A stretch of 64,000 bases of DNA, taken from the NCBI RefSeq assembly GCF_004770765.1, contig NZ_RQFK01000011.1, positions 552,771 to 616,770 of the forward strand. The letters run 5' to 3'. Made by a program: the position numbers and the translations under genes. Below are positions 37,559 to 46,944 of this stretch, in pieces. Source of the stretch: Leptospira noumeaensis (GTDB taxonomy: Bacteria > Spirochaetota > Leptospiria > Leptospirales > Leptospiraceae). Each line of letters starts with the position of its first letter. Position 1 is the stretch's first letter. The notes beneath the pieces are model-generated. The model did not search any database and was not told where the DNA came from. It saw only the letters and a list, made by a program, of their open reading frames with translations.

Positions 37559-39118
37559 TTACCTTTTTGCCCACTCATTCCAATCTTTGGCAGTGCGAAA
37601 TTTTTCTCCTGTGATCGCTGTGAGTGCGTAATAACTCAACTTACGTTTTTCAGAATCATCTCCATTGGCATAAGTTAACAAAAGAGGAATGGATTTTTTA
37701 TCTTTTCGTTTGGCAATTTCTTCCATCGCCGGTCTATAGACATCAGCATCTTTGGATTTACTTGCGTCTTCCAAGATGAGGCGAGCCTCTTCTGTGGGAA
37801 TGAGAGCCACTGTTGAAAGGATTTGTGGAGACATTTTAGGCCGATCGACTAACAGAGTTTTTAGTTTTGGAAGGCTTGTGGGATCCGCGATGGAACCAAG
37901 TGCTTCCAAAGCATAAACCATTAGTTTGGCATCCCCTTTGTCTAGAGCTTTGATCAGATCAGGAACTGCTTCTTTGGCACCAAGAATTCCCAGTGCCCAT
38001 GCAGAACCATAAGGCCCTTCCGGATCTCCAGATAACAAAACTTTCCGAAGAATGGGAACGGAAGCCCTGTCTCCAATCCAACCCAGGGCTTCAGCAAAAC
38101 TATCCCGCTCGGGAGTGGATGTTTTTTCGAGTAACTCTTCAATACGAAGTCTTCCCTCTTTGTATCTTTGCCGTCCTACAATTTTTGCGGCACTTCCCCA
38201 ACTTTTCGTTTCCTTTTCGTTTAACAGACCAAAGGCTAACTTTGCCGCTTCTTTGGATGGAATCGAACACAGTACATCAGTTGTATAAAGTTTGGTTTCC
38301 GCATCTTCAGAACTTAAAAACCGAAAAACCTTAGGAACCACGGAAGGATTTCCAATTTCAATCAGAGCCATGGAAGCATTTTCTTTTCCTTTGCTATAAG
38401 GAAGACCCAGTGCTTTCACAAGAACATCATTTGCATTTTTTGCTTTGATCCTTCCGAGAGCCAAATAAGCAGCAGCAAGAGTGGGAGATTCATCTTGCGT
38501 TTTTGTAAGACCGAGTAAATAAGATTCAGAAGCACTTACTTTTAACTTCCCCAGTGCCATCGCATAGGTTTTGTCTTTTTCCCGATCTCTGTTTTTGGAT
38601 GCCAAACTTAAAATTTGTGAACCAACAGATCCCGCACCAATTTGTACAAGTGCATCCACTGCTTGTAAACGAAGAGTTGGATTTACATCATCTAACAAAG
38701 GATAAATTCGATTTCCCACCGAAGGATCTTTCATCCTTGTGAGGGCATCCAAATAAACATCTTTGGGATTATCGGTATCCGACCACATCAAATTGGCAAT
38801 GGTAGCCGAAGAAGATTTGTCTTTTAAATCCCCGAGGGCAATGGCAGCCCCAGCACGCACCCCCGGTTCCTTATCTGATAGAAGTTTTTTTAATTTGGGG
38901 ATGGCCGATTTTTCTTCACGACTGCCAAGTTGTATGGCTGCTTGGGATCGAGTGAAGGTATCATTTGCATCGAGTTTTTCCAATAGTTCTTTTGTGGTTG
39001 GTTCTTCTGACACAATTTCCTCTACGGAGTTTGTATCCTGCTTCACCGGGACTGGATCACAATTCAAAATAAGAAAAAGGGCTAAAAAAAAGAAAAGAGA
39101 ACTCAGATTCGTTTGCAT
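37559..39118 (-). CDS. HEAT-repeat lipoprotein
   Basis: The start is set at ATG 39118 (519 residues) because the sequence then begins with a signal peptide ending in lipobox LILNC (Cys20); the ATG at 39151 would bury it. The rest is a chain of about a dozen HEAT/PBS-type repeats of roughly 30-35 residues, such as AIPKLKKLLSDKEPGVRAGA and SVPILRKVLLSGDPEGPYGSAWAL. It ends in the TGEKFRTAKDWNEWAKR tail seen in many Leptospira HEAT proteins. It is probably a scaffold in the periplasm or at the outer membrane. It converges with the Tpx-like gene. Confidence 0.85.
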   Translation of the reverse strand: MQTNLSSLFFFLALFLILNCDPVPVKQDTNSVEEIVSEEPTTKELLEKLDANDTFTRSQAAIQLGSREEKSAIPKLKKLLSDKEPGVRAGAAIALGDLKDKSSSATIANLMWSDTDNPKDVYLDALTRMKDPSVGNRIYPLLDDVNPTLRLQAVDALVQIGAGSVGSQILSLASKNRDREKDKTYAMALGKLKVSASESYLLGLTKTQDESPTLAAAYLALGRIKAKNANDVLVKALGLPYSKGKENASMALIEIGNPSVVPKVFRFLSSEDAETKLYTTDVLCSIPSKEAAKLAFGLLNEKETKSWGSAAKIVGRQRYKEGRLRIEELLEKTSTPERDSFAEALGWIGDRASVPILRKVLLSGDPEGPYGSAWALGILGAKEAVPDLIKALDKGDAKLMVYALEALGSIADPTSLPKLKTLLVDRPKMSPQILSTVALIPTEEARLILEDASKSKDADVYRPAMEEIAKRKDKKSIPLLLTYANGDDSEKRKLSYYALTAITGEKFRTAKDWNEWAKR

Positions 39119-39373
39119 GCCAGACAAATGTATCAATTTAAAAATCTGCATACAAGTGATAATTCAAATATAAGGAATGATTTTTTCATTCATCCCTTAA
39201 GTTCGCAAACTTTGCTAACTAGTTCAATTACAGTGAAAATAAAAATCGAATCATGCTGGCGCGGTTCAATACATTCAAGGGTAAAATATTTTTTACTTTT
39301 TCTTTTGAGACTTCCGGGCTCCCCACCACCCTTGGCACTCGAAGAAAAAATTTGGAAACTGTATTTAAAAAAA

Positions 39374-39394
39374 AAGAGGACGGTTCGTCCTCTT
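39374..39394 (-). terminator. Strong Rho-independent terminator
   Basis: On the minus strand the nine-base arms AAGAGGACG and CGTCCTCTT surround a three-base loop and run into a long T tract. It lies 34 bp after the stop of the gene at 39428. Confidence 0.9.
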
Positions 39395-39427
39395 AGAAAT
39401 AGATCAGGTAAGTTCAAAATGCGAGAA

Positions 39428-40105
39428 TTATGAATTCGGAACTTGGCTTCTCACTTCACGTAAGGTAGTGAGTTCTGTTTTCCAAAGTTTTAAATCTTTC
39501 TCTGCAGAAAGTTTTACATCACCCGATGGGTGTTTGTTTTCGATCCAATACTCAACCATTTGGATTCTTGATTCCAATTCGTTAATTTTAAAATCGAAAT
39601 AAGCTCTTTGGGTTTTGGCAGAAGGTCTATCAGCCACCTTCGGTTCTTCGCCCGAAGGTTTTTCAGACCATTTTTCTTTTGCAATCGAAGCAGAAAAACT
39701 AGCGTCCATTGCTGTAAAAGAATCCAACATTTCCATATGTTGTTTTTCTTCCGCTTCGGTCATACTTGTTTTGATTTCACGAGGAATGTAGAAATTCTTT
39801 GGATATTTGGCCGCAAAATCTCTCCATTCTTCTTTGACCTCTTCTTTACGATTTGGTTTTTTTTCCAATGCAAACGGCCATAGAACCTCTGCCTGTGCCA
39901 ATTCCAATTCTTCTGGATTGGGAGCGTCAGCAAACTCTGGATCGTCAAACAACGACTTGGCGTGACTTTCTGAATTTCCGAAATCGGAATCGGTAACATC
40001 TACCTGTTGTTTTGTTTTCTGTGCAGAAAATTTCCAGATCGCAAAAGAAAACAAAACTAGTAGAAATCCACAAACCGAAATGATACCTATAAACCGTTTA
40101 TTCAT
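39428..40105 (-). CDS. Membrane-anchored protein of unknown function
   Basis: This 225-residue protein has one N-terminal membrane helix (residues 6-27) and a soluble, helical, acidic remainder. Visible stretches are NPEELELAQAEVLWPFALEK and AEEKQHMEMLDSFTAMDA. No family is recognised. It lies 11 bp after the GDSL-like gene and is followed by a strong terminator, so the two form one short operon. It may help the GDSL-like hydrolase, but this is only inference from position. Confidence 0.65.
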   Translation of the reverse strand: MNKRFIGIISVCGFLLVLFSFAIWKFSAQKTKQQVDVTDSDFGNSESHAKSLFDDPEFADAPNPEELELAQAEVLWPFALEKKPNRKEEVKEEWRDFAAKYPKNFYIPREIKTSMTEAEEKQHMEMLDSFTAMDASFSASIAKEKWSEKPSGEEPKVADRPSAKTQRAYFDFKINELESRIQMVEYWIENKHPSGDVKLSAEKDLKLWKTELTTLREVRSQVPNS

Positions 40106-40116
40106 TTTTTAACCTC

Positions 40117-41382
40117 TTAAGTAAAGATAGAAACTACCCAAGAAATTGCCTGACCAAAGATATTCTCTGTTAGGAATTTTTTTAAGTCTACAGGGTTTCT
40201 ATTGAGGGAATCGTAATACCAAGCAGTGTATTCACTCACTTGTGGGATTGAATATCCATAACGAGTGTTAATTGCTTTGATCAACTCATTTGCAAACAAA
40301 GAGTGACCATACATATTCGGGTGAACACCATCTAATCCAAACACACCTGGTTGATTAGGAAGTGGCCAATTGGCACGAGCATTTCCAGGAGACCAACCAT
40401 CCGCACTACGAATCGGTCTTCCATTTTCTTTTAAATCATCAAAAATCACTTTTAAGTCAGCAACCGCAAATCGCATAGTCGCAGCTTGTGCTTTGATTTC
40501 ATTGTTTAACATAGTAAGGAAAGTGGAAATGGAAGCGATTTCATTGGCATCCAATACTTGGTTAGGATCCGATACAGAATTTCTAAAAAATGCTTTTAAA
40601 CCTGTGTAGTTCGCACGACCATTTGGATCTTTGTAATTTTCTAAGAAAGCAATTGATGTTACATTAGGAACGGTAAAAAGAACTCCACCTTGCAAACTTC
40701 CCATAGCAGACATTCTACGGAAAAATTCACGGATGTCTCTTTTGAATCTGGTTTCATCCAAACAATCAGTGGATGTATGTAATGCAGTACAAAGTACGTG
40801 GTTCGCACCAGCCGATCCAAAAAGGAAAGTTGGTTTTACTTTTTCCATCACCTGGGTTTGTGTTCCCGCGTCTCGAAGTCCAAAACGGTGGAACTTATCT
40901 GGTTCTTGGCAATCAGCGACGGTCACCCAACGGTATGTGTACCAATACCATTTTTCCCAATACCATTCTTTTTCTTGTTTGGTGGCAGTGATGTCTTCGC
41001 ATTTACCGGAAGTTTTGAGTAGGCTAGTATACTCAGCTCCAGTGATCCCTGCGTGTGTAGGCAAAGACACTGTGGATGCATTTCCACCGATGATACTTTC
41101 CGCGATACAGAAAATACCGCAGTTCCATTTGAGTACATCTTCTAAATTTACATAAGGCCCTTTGAGGACGTTATAAGAAACAGAAGCTCCCGCTTGTTTG
41201 CTGACAAGAACAGGATAAGCCCAATCTTGTGTTTTTTTCTCTACCGTAACCCCAAAGAATCCTTGGCTGAGGGAATCTCCCACGACCCCTACTCTTTGGA
41301 ACATCTGGCTTTGGCTTTGTGCAGAAAGTGATCCTGCGAAAACCAGTGACAATACCAGTCCTTTTGCTATCTTTACGTTCAT
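40117..41382 (-). CDS. Secreted SGNH/GDSL-like hydrolase
   Basis: The start is set at ATG 41382, which has GGGAGG directly upstream (the ATG at 41412 lacks it), giving 421 residues. A signal peptide ends SLSAQ. The GDSL block I is [14 protein letters not shown] with the nucleophile Ser, a block III-like GSAGANHVL follows, and block V is [17 protein letters not shown] with the catalytic Asp and His. It is probably an esterase or lipase. It carries several Cys ([18 protein letters not shown]) that may form disulfides. It is divergent from the imelysin operon. Confidence 0.8.
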   Translation of the reverse strand: MNVKIAKGLVLSLVFAGSLSAQSQSQMFQRVGVVGDSLSQGFFGVTVEKKTQDWAYPVLVSKQAGASVSYNVLKGPYVNLEDVLKWNCGIFCIAESIIGGNASTVSLPTHAGITGAEYTSLLKTSGKCEDITATKQEKEWYWEKWYWYTYRWVTVADCQEPDKFHRFGLRDAGTQTQVMEKVKPTFLFGSAGANHVLCTALHTSTDCLDETRFKRDIREFFRRMSAMGSLQGGVLFTVPNVTSIAFLENYKDPNGRANYTGLKAFFRNSVSDPNQVLDANEIASISTFLTMLNNEIKAQAATMRFAVADLKVIFDDLKENGRPIRSADGWSPGNARANWPLPNQPGVFGLDGVHPNMYGHSLFANELIKAINTRYGYSIPQVSEYTAWYYDSLNRNPVDLKKFLTENIFGQAISWVVSIFT

Positions 41383-41594
41383 ATTTCCTCCCAATCGGAA
41401 CATTTTTAACATATTTTATACAATTGCCACAATTTCATGACTTTTTGAACGAGTGTCAAATAATTTATTTCCGAACCGTTGAGATTTTTTGAACAAAGTT
41501 CACGATTTTTCAAAATCTCCGCCCTGATAAAAATCAATCAGATACAAAATAAATCATATTGCCGGTGCAGAGAACGTTATGAACTTTGTTTAAT

Positions 41595-41621
41595 TGATAA
41601 CGAGATTTATTCTCATTATCA
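41595..41621. promoter_or_regulatory. Fur-box-like palindrome before imelysin operon
   Basis: The eleven-base arms TGATAACGAGA and TCTCATTATCA differ by one base from perfect dyad symmetry and have five bases between them. The form resembles a classical Fur box (GATAAT/ATTATC). It ends 18 bp before the imelysin start, the right position to block transcription. It differs from the zinc-linked palindromes at 31 and 35.6 kb. Confidence 0.7.
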
Positions 41622-41638
41622 TCAAAGAGGGAACTCAT

Positions 41639-42931
41639 ATGAACACAAAACGAACTCTGATGCTCGTACTTTCACTTGGTCTTGTACTAAATGATTGTAC
41701 GCCAGAAACAAAAAACACAGAGACAAATATGCTCGCAGCTTTAGCCCTTGCGGCAAATGCACCGAGCCAAGCAGCTTTTTTGGAAACCTATTCCCAGATC
41801 GCTTTTCAAAATTACAGCGATGCCTACACAGATGTGGTCGCTCTAAGACAGAAAGTATCTGCATTTACAGCGAAGGCTTCCCCTACCCTCGCCGAGCTAA
41901 ACGAAATCAAAACCTATTGGAGGAAAGCTCGCCGCAGTTATCTCCAAACAGAAATCTTTCGATTTAGCCAAGGTCCAATTGATAATCCCGCACTCACTGG
42001 TGGAGTAGAACTAGAACCACTGATGAACGCATGGCCACTCGATGAAGGATACATTGATACAGTTGTCCTGGCAGGAACAATCACAAAACAAGGATTAATT
42101 GATGCGAATGAAGGTGATTGTGCCACTGGAACCTGCCCCGATGGAGATTCTGCAAAAAATATTTCTGTAGGTTGGCATGCCATTGAATATCTGTTATGGG
42201 GAGCTGATGCACCAAATAACTTCACACCAGGAAACACCATTACCCAATCCAATTTTACGACAGCAAATGGATCAGGGAATGCACAGGCCAAACGATCGGC
42301 TTATCTTTTGTATTCTACTGAGATTTTGGAAAACCACCTCCTTCAATTAAAAAATGCATGGGATCCAACTTCCTCTACTTCCTATGTTTCGAAATTTAAA
42401 TCTACTTCCACTTCTTTTGAAAATATCCTACGTGGAATTGCAAGATTTTCAGGTGGAGAATGGGGCGGCGAAAGGATGACCGGAGTCTTTGGTGGAGAAC
42501 AAGAAGAAGAACATTCTTGTTTTTCAGACAATACAAAAGCTGACTTTTATTATGACGCCAAGGGACTCGATAATCTTTTTAATGGAACTTACACAGGTTC
42601 TCAAACCATTAATGGTTACGGCTTAAAAAATCTACTTGGTAATGAATCCAGTTATATCAAAGAAAGAATCGCGACAGCAGAATTATTTTGTCTAAATGAA
42701 TTCACTGAAGATGTTTCCCTAAACCAAACGTGTAATAGTTCCATTGTTTCCAGTCGATTCGATCGTATGATTGCAACGGTAAATGTTTCTGGATCCGCAA
42801 CAGAAAACGCAGATTACAACCTCTTCCGTTACCAAATCCAACCATCTGTACAAGAAATTGCAAAAGCACTCCAAAGGTCTGCCGCTAGTTTTGGTGTTTC
42901 CATTGGCGACGATGGACTCGTTCTCCAGTAA
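41639..42931 (+). CDS. Imelysin-family lipoprotein (LruB/IrpA-like)
   Basis: The start is ATG 41639 with AGAGGG upstream (an in-frame codon at 41594 lies in the palindrome). It gives 430 residues with a signal peptide and lipobox VLNDC (Cys20). The imelysin signature GxHxxE is GWHAIEYLLWG (His180, Glu183), with LETYSQIAFQNYSDAYTDV at the N-terminal side. Imelysin proteins are iron-regulated periplasmic or outer-membrane proteins; LruB of pathogenic Leptospira belongs here. Four or more Cys occur in the middle part (DCATGTCPDGD and later). It is first in an operon with a di-haem protein and a TonB receptor. Confidence 0.85.
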   Translation: MNTKRTLMLVLSLGLVLNDCTPETKNTETNMLAALALAANAPSQAAFLETYSQIAFQNYSDAYTDVVALRQKVSAFTAKASPTLAELNEIKTYWRKARRSYLQTEIFRFSQGPIDNPALTGGVELEPLMNAWPLDEGYIDTVVLAGTITKQGLIDANEGDCATGTCPDGDSAKNISVGWHAIEYLLWGADAPNNFTPGNTITQSNFTTANGSGNAQAKRSAYLLYSTEILENHLLQLKNAWDPTSSTSYVSKFKSTSTSFENILRGIARFSGGEWGGERMTGVFGGEQEEEHSCFSDNTKADFYYDAKGLDNLFNGTYTGSQTINGYGLKNLLGNESSYIKERIATAELFCLNEFTEDVSLNQTCNSSIVSSRFDRMIATVNVSGSATENADYNLFRYQIQPSVQEIAKALQRSAASFGVSIGDDGLVLQ

Positions 42932-42960
42932 ATAATAAACAATAAAGCAAAAATATAAAA

Positions 42961-44490
42961 ATGAAAATAAAACACCTTATCCTAATCGTAATTATCGGAT
43001 TCCTTCTCCAATGCAAAAAAAATGAAGATGAAAAAAACTTAAACACTGCCATCATTCTATCTGCCATTCTTTCATCTACTTCCTGCTCTACGGGAGATTT
43101 TTTAAATGATCCCTGTGAACAATACAGTGGTGGTGACACTACCACCTTTGATTCTACGGAATCTGCATTCGATTTAGAAGCCGCCAATGTTGTGGATCCA
43201 AGACGATCTATCGATTTCCAAGATGGAAATGCAAACTTCAATCGAACTTGGCTACCTACTGGAAATTCTTCTGTAGCAGGACTTGGACCTGTCTTTAACA
43301 ACCGTTCCTGCCAAGGTTGCCATGTCAAAGATGGAAGAGGTAGACCTCCTGCCGATGGGACAAGTCTTTCTTCTATGCTCATTCGTTTGAGTGTTTCTGG
43401 ATCCAATCCTACAACAGGTGGCCCCCTTCCCATGACAAACTTCGGAACCCAATTGAATACAGAAGGGATTTTAGAATTTGGAACAGGAACTCAAATTCCT
43501 AAAGAAGGAACAGTTACCATTACGTATACGGAGGAACCAGGAAATTTTCCCGATGGAGAATCATATTCCCTGCGGAAACCAAGTTATACGATCACTTGGA
43601 ATGTGGGAGGCGGCGCGACTCAAATCAATGTCGCCAATCCTGGCCAAGCCTATCATCCAACAAACAATCCTTCAGGAACTTATTTCATTTCACCAAGAAC
43701 AGCACCAATGCTCCCAGGGCTTGGACTTTTGGAAGCCATTCCTGAATCCACCGTTCGTTCTTTTGTCGATGCCAATGATTCCAATGGAGATGGAATTTCA
43801 GGAAGGGCAAACTTGGTTTGGGATACAACACAAGCAAAATCATTTCTCGGACGGTTTGGATGGAAAGCAAACCAACCCAACCTAACACATCAAAACGCAA
43901 GTGCTTTTCTTGGTGACATTGGTCTTACAACACCTGTTTTTCCCAGCGAAAACTGTGCCACTGGACAAACAGTCTGCGCAGCAAGTCCATCTGGTAATGG
44001 AACAAGCCCCGAAATCTCTAACGAACGTTTGTCGAGAGTTACGTTTTATACAAGTCTTGTGAGTGTTCCCGGTAGACGTGGTTGGAGATCAGAGGATGTG
44101 AAAAAAGGAAAAGAACTATTCATTCAAATTGGATGTTCCTCTTGCCATATCCCGAGATTAAAAACGGGAGATCATTCCATTGCAGAAATTTCCAACCAAG
44201 AAATACGACCTTATACAGATCTACTTCTCCACGATATGGGAGATGCTTTGAGTGATAATCGTTCTGATTTTTTAGCATCAGGGAATGAGTGGAGGACCAC
44301 TCCACTTTGGGGACTTGGCCTCATTGAACGAGTGAATGGTCATGAACTTTTGATGCATGATGGAAGAGCTCGGGGAATTCAAGAAGCAATCTTATGGCAC
44401 GGTGGTGAAGGGGAACAAAGTAAAAACAATTATAAACTTTTACCTAAAGAATCTAGAACAAAGGTCCTCAGTTTTTTAAAATCCCTATGA
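42961..44490 (+). CDS. Di-haem cytochrome-like lipoprotein (DUF1111 family)
   Basis: This 509-residue protein begins with a signal peptide and lipobox-like FLLQC (Cys18). It has two c-type haem motifs, SCQGCH (Cys117, Cys120, His121) and CSSCH near residue 390. The text around them (GPVFNNRSCQGCHVKDGRG, LHDMGDALSD, TTPLWGLGL, MHDGRARGIQEAILWHGGE) matches the putative thiol oxidoreductase/DUF1111 family. These proteins are commonly coded next to imelysins in iron-regulated clusters. It may change the redox state of iron or of a ligand at the outer membrane; the exact reaction is unknown. Confidence 0.85.
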   Translation: MKIKHLILIVIIGFLLQCKKNEDEKNLNTAIILSAILSSTSCSTGDFLNDPCEQYSGGDTTTFDSTESAFDLEAANVVDPRRSIDFQDGNANFNRTWLPTGNSSVAGLGPVFNNRSCQGCHVKDGRGRPPADGTSLSSMLIRLSVSGSNPTTGGPLPMTNFGTQLNTEGILEFGTGTQIPKEGTVTITYTEEPGNFPDGESYSLRKPSYTITWNVGGGATQINVANPGQAYHPTNNPSGTYFISPRTAPMLPGLGLLEAIPESTVRSFVDANDSNGDGISGRANLVWDTTQAKSFLGRFGWKANQPNLTHQNASAFLGDIGLTTPVFPSENCATGQTVCAASPSGNGTSPEISNERLSRVTFYTSLVSVPGRRGWRSEDVKKGKELFIQIGCSSCHIPRLKTGDHSIAEISNQEIRPYTDLLLHDMGDALSDNRSDFLASGNEWRTTPLWGLGLIERVNGHELLMHDGRARGIQEAILWHGGEGEQSKNNYKLLPKESRTKVLSFLKSL

Positions 44491-45623
44491 AACCATTCAA
44501 TCTTTTATTAAAAATTTTAACCTTTGGATTCTACATTTTGTTATACAACTGTGGAGTGAATTCAGACAAAGCTTCACAAAAAGCACAAATTCTAGGTTTG
44601 GTGGATACCTATTTAAAAACTTATAGCACTTCCAGTTTACTCAGTGACGTCACAAACAAACTCATCATTCCTAAATATACAAATTTAGATACAAAAATGT
44701 CTGCCTTACAAACGGCCGCTACTACCTATACGACAAACCCTGATGTTACTAATTTAAACTTGGTTAGGAATGCTTGGATTGAAACCGATTTGGCTTATAG
44801 AGAAATTGAATGGGCTTATTTTGGTCCGGCTTATATTCCTTATAATGTTTATCTTTACTTGGATAGTTTTTCTAAGTCATTTCCCATTGATCCAACAGCT
44901 ATCGAATCCAAAATCACTTCCAATTTAGCACCAAATGGTTTACGAGTGGATGGCCTTGATACCGCAGAATATTTACTTTTTAAAGATAACGCCACTACAA
45001 CCAACACCGCATTTGCTGATACCAACAGAAAAACCTATCTCAATAAACTCATCCAAGATATCAAAACCCAAACAGGTTTACTCCTTTTCCATTGGGACAA
45101 ATCCAGGGGGTCTTCTTTTTATTATTCTTTTACCAATGCCGGCAAAGGAAGTCGTGATTATCCCAATACAAAAGATGGACTCACCGAGTTAACCAACCAA
45201 ATGGTGTTTTTCTGTAATACCATTGTTGATATTAAAATTGCAGAACCATCTGGACTCCGAGCCACTAATTTAGGTGTGAAAGATATAAGTAAGGTAGAAA
45301 CACCGTATGCAAATTTATCCCTTGATTCTTTACTACGAAACTTGCAGGGATTTTCTGATTTGGGAGATGTTGGGTTCTATAAATTCCTTTCACTCCGAAG
45401 TGAAACAGTGACACCAAGACTGCAGAGCCAAATCAAAACCACAACTACTGCCGTAACCTTGGTAAAAACGAAATACGGAACCTTTCAAAATGCAATTTTG
45501 ACGGGTGGAAGTGACGTAGAACTCATGTTAAATGAATTTAAAAAGCTAAGAGTGCTCATCTCTACAGAAGTGATCAGTGCCCTTGGGGGGACCATCGGAG
45601 TGAGTTCAAATGATGGCGATTAA
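44487..45623 (+). CDS. Second imelysin-like lipoprotein with altered GxHxxE motif
   Basis: This 378-residue lipoprotein (lipobox LLYNC, Cys22) overlaps the di-haem gene by ATGA. It aligns in outline with imelysins: a helical N-terminus, LVRNAWIETDLAYREIEWAYFGP, and GLDTAEYLLF in the place of GxHxxE. The His is replaced by Asp158, while Glu161 stays. So it may bind a different ligand or be a structural partner of the imelysin at 41639. The start of the HTTM gene overlaps its last 14 bases. Confidence 0.75.
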   Translation: MKPFNLLLKILTFGFYILLYNCGVNSDKASQKAQILGLVDTYLKTYSTSSLLSDVTNKLIIPKYTNLDTKMSALQTAATTYTTNPDVTNLNLVRNAWIETDLAYREIEWAYFGPAYIPYNVYLYLDSFSKSFPIDPTAIESKITSNLAPNGLRVDGLDTAEYLLFKDNATTTNTAFADTNRKTYLNKLIQDIKTQTGLLLFHWDKSRGSSFYYSFTNAGKGSRDYPNTKDGLTELTNQMVFFCNTIVDIKIAEPSGLRATNLGVKDISKVETPYANLSLDSLLRNLQGFSDLGDVGFYKFLSLRSETVTPRLQSQIKTTTTAVTLVKTKYGTFQNAILTGGSDVELMLNEFKKLRVLISTEVISALGGTIGVSSNDGD

Positions 45624-46944
45624 AAAAATACACAAGGCCGTTCCTTCTTATTCCTTACATTTCTTTCGCATTGCTTATGGGTTTGCGACTACGATTCTTA
45701 TCTTTAGATATTTTTATTATGGATGGATTCATTCCTACTTCATCAAACCTACCTTTTTCTTCAAACATTTTGGCTTCGAATGGATTCACCCATTTCCTCC
45801 AGTTTTCACCTATCTATTGTTTGTGGTTCTTTTCCTTACGGCTCTTGGGATTTTTTTAGGATACTTTCTCAGATTCAATCTCTTTGTTTTTACCATTGGA
45901 TTCACATGGTTTCATTTTTCTGATGCCACCATCTATTTGAATCATTATTACCTAATTTCGTTACTTGGTTTTTTATTGTGGTTATCTCCCGTAAGCGAAC
46001 GAAATCTCCCTCTATGGAAATGGAAGGTTTGGATCCAAACACTGAAACCAATTCCTGAACTTTGGCTTTATGCCTTTCGGCTACAAATGGGACTCATTTA
46101 TTTTTTTGGAGGAGTTGCTAAACTCCAACCAGATTGGCTACTCGAAGCCCTCCCACTAAAGCTGTGGTTGTACCAATCGGAAGGAAAACTTCCATTCCTC
46201 GATCCCATTCTTGGCCTTCCTTTAACTGCTTATGTTTTTTCTTGGATTGGTGTGGTCTTTGATTTAAGTGTTCCATTTTTACTTTGTACAAGAAGATTTC
46301 GATTTCCGTCTTGGCTTATTGTATTAATCTTTCACACCTTTACTTCGTTCTTATTTCCAATCGGAATTTTTCCCATTGTTATGAGTTTATCCTCACTAAT
46401 ATTTTTTGAACCTAATTGGCCGATTCTTCTATTAAACAAAGTTTTCAAAAAACAATTCGATCCTTCAGGGGAAATAAATTCTCATACAGATCCAAAACAA
46501 AAAATAGTAACTTACCATTTTAGATTCAAAGAATACCTTCTTCTCACCTACCTTATACTACAGATTACGATTCCCTTCCGACATATTTTTTATCCGGGAC
46601 AAGTGATTTGGACAGAAGAAGCCATTAAGTTTTCGTGGCAGGTGATGGTGGCAGACAAAGTGGGATCTGCAATTTTTTGGATAAACAATCAACCCATTGA
46701 TCCAAGAGATACACTGACCAACTACCAATATAGAATGATGACCATCCAACCAGAACATATCTTACAGTTTGCAAAGTATTTACAAAAAAAAGAATACGAA
46801 AGCTCCGGGAAAAAAAATCTACCTGTGTATGTTCAATCCCATGTTTCAATCAACGGAAAACCAGCAAAACCATTATTTTCACCTAACGAAGATCTAACCA
46901 AGATCGAAATTACATTTTTTCCTATGCAAGGACTCATTCGATGA
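45610..46944 (+). CDS. HTTM/vitamin-K-dependent gamma-carboxylase-like membrane protein
   Basis: This 444-residue protein has about six to seven membrane helices in residues 15-350 and a soluble C-terminus. It follows the gamma-carboxylase text: FFFKHFGFEWIHPFPP, LNHYYLISLLGFLLWLSP (His112), and GGVAKLQPDW, in which Lys171 falls where the human enzyme has its catalytic Lys218. The C-terminus WQVMVADKVGSAIFW and PEHILQFAKYLQKK also fit. A Leptospira homologue has been described with altered activity, so protein carboxylation cannot be assumed. It overlaps both neighbouring genes, so it is bound into the iron-type operon. Confidence 0.8.
   Translation: MMAIKKIHKAVPSYSLHFFRIAYGFATTILIFRYFYYGWIHSYFIKPTFFFKHFGFEWIHPFPPVFTYLLFVVLFLTALGIFLGYFLRFNLFVFTIGFTWFHFSDATIYLNHYYLISLLGFLLWLSPVSERNLPLWKWKVWIQTLKPIPELWLYAFRLQMGLIYFFGGVAKLQPDWLLEALPLKLWLYQSEGKLPFLDPILGLPLTAYVFSWIGVVFDLSVPFLLCTRRFRFPSWLIVLIFHTFTSFLFPIGIFPIVMSLSSLIFFEPNWPILLLNKVFKKQFDPSGEINSHTDPKQKIVTYHFRFKEYLLLTYLILQITIPFRHIFYPGQVIWTEEAIKFSWQVMVADKVGSAIFWINNQPIDPRDTLTNYQYRMMTIQPEHILQFAKYLQKKEYESSGKKNLPVYVQSHVSINGKPAKPLFSPNEDLTKIEITFFPMQGLIR

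Noticed and set aside
39190..39417. 75-codon frame on the minus strand in the gap after the HEAT gene
   Set aside because: It overlaps the terminator at 39374-39394, has no ribosome site or family-like features, and is most likely chance.
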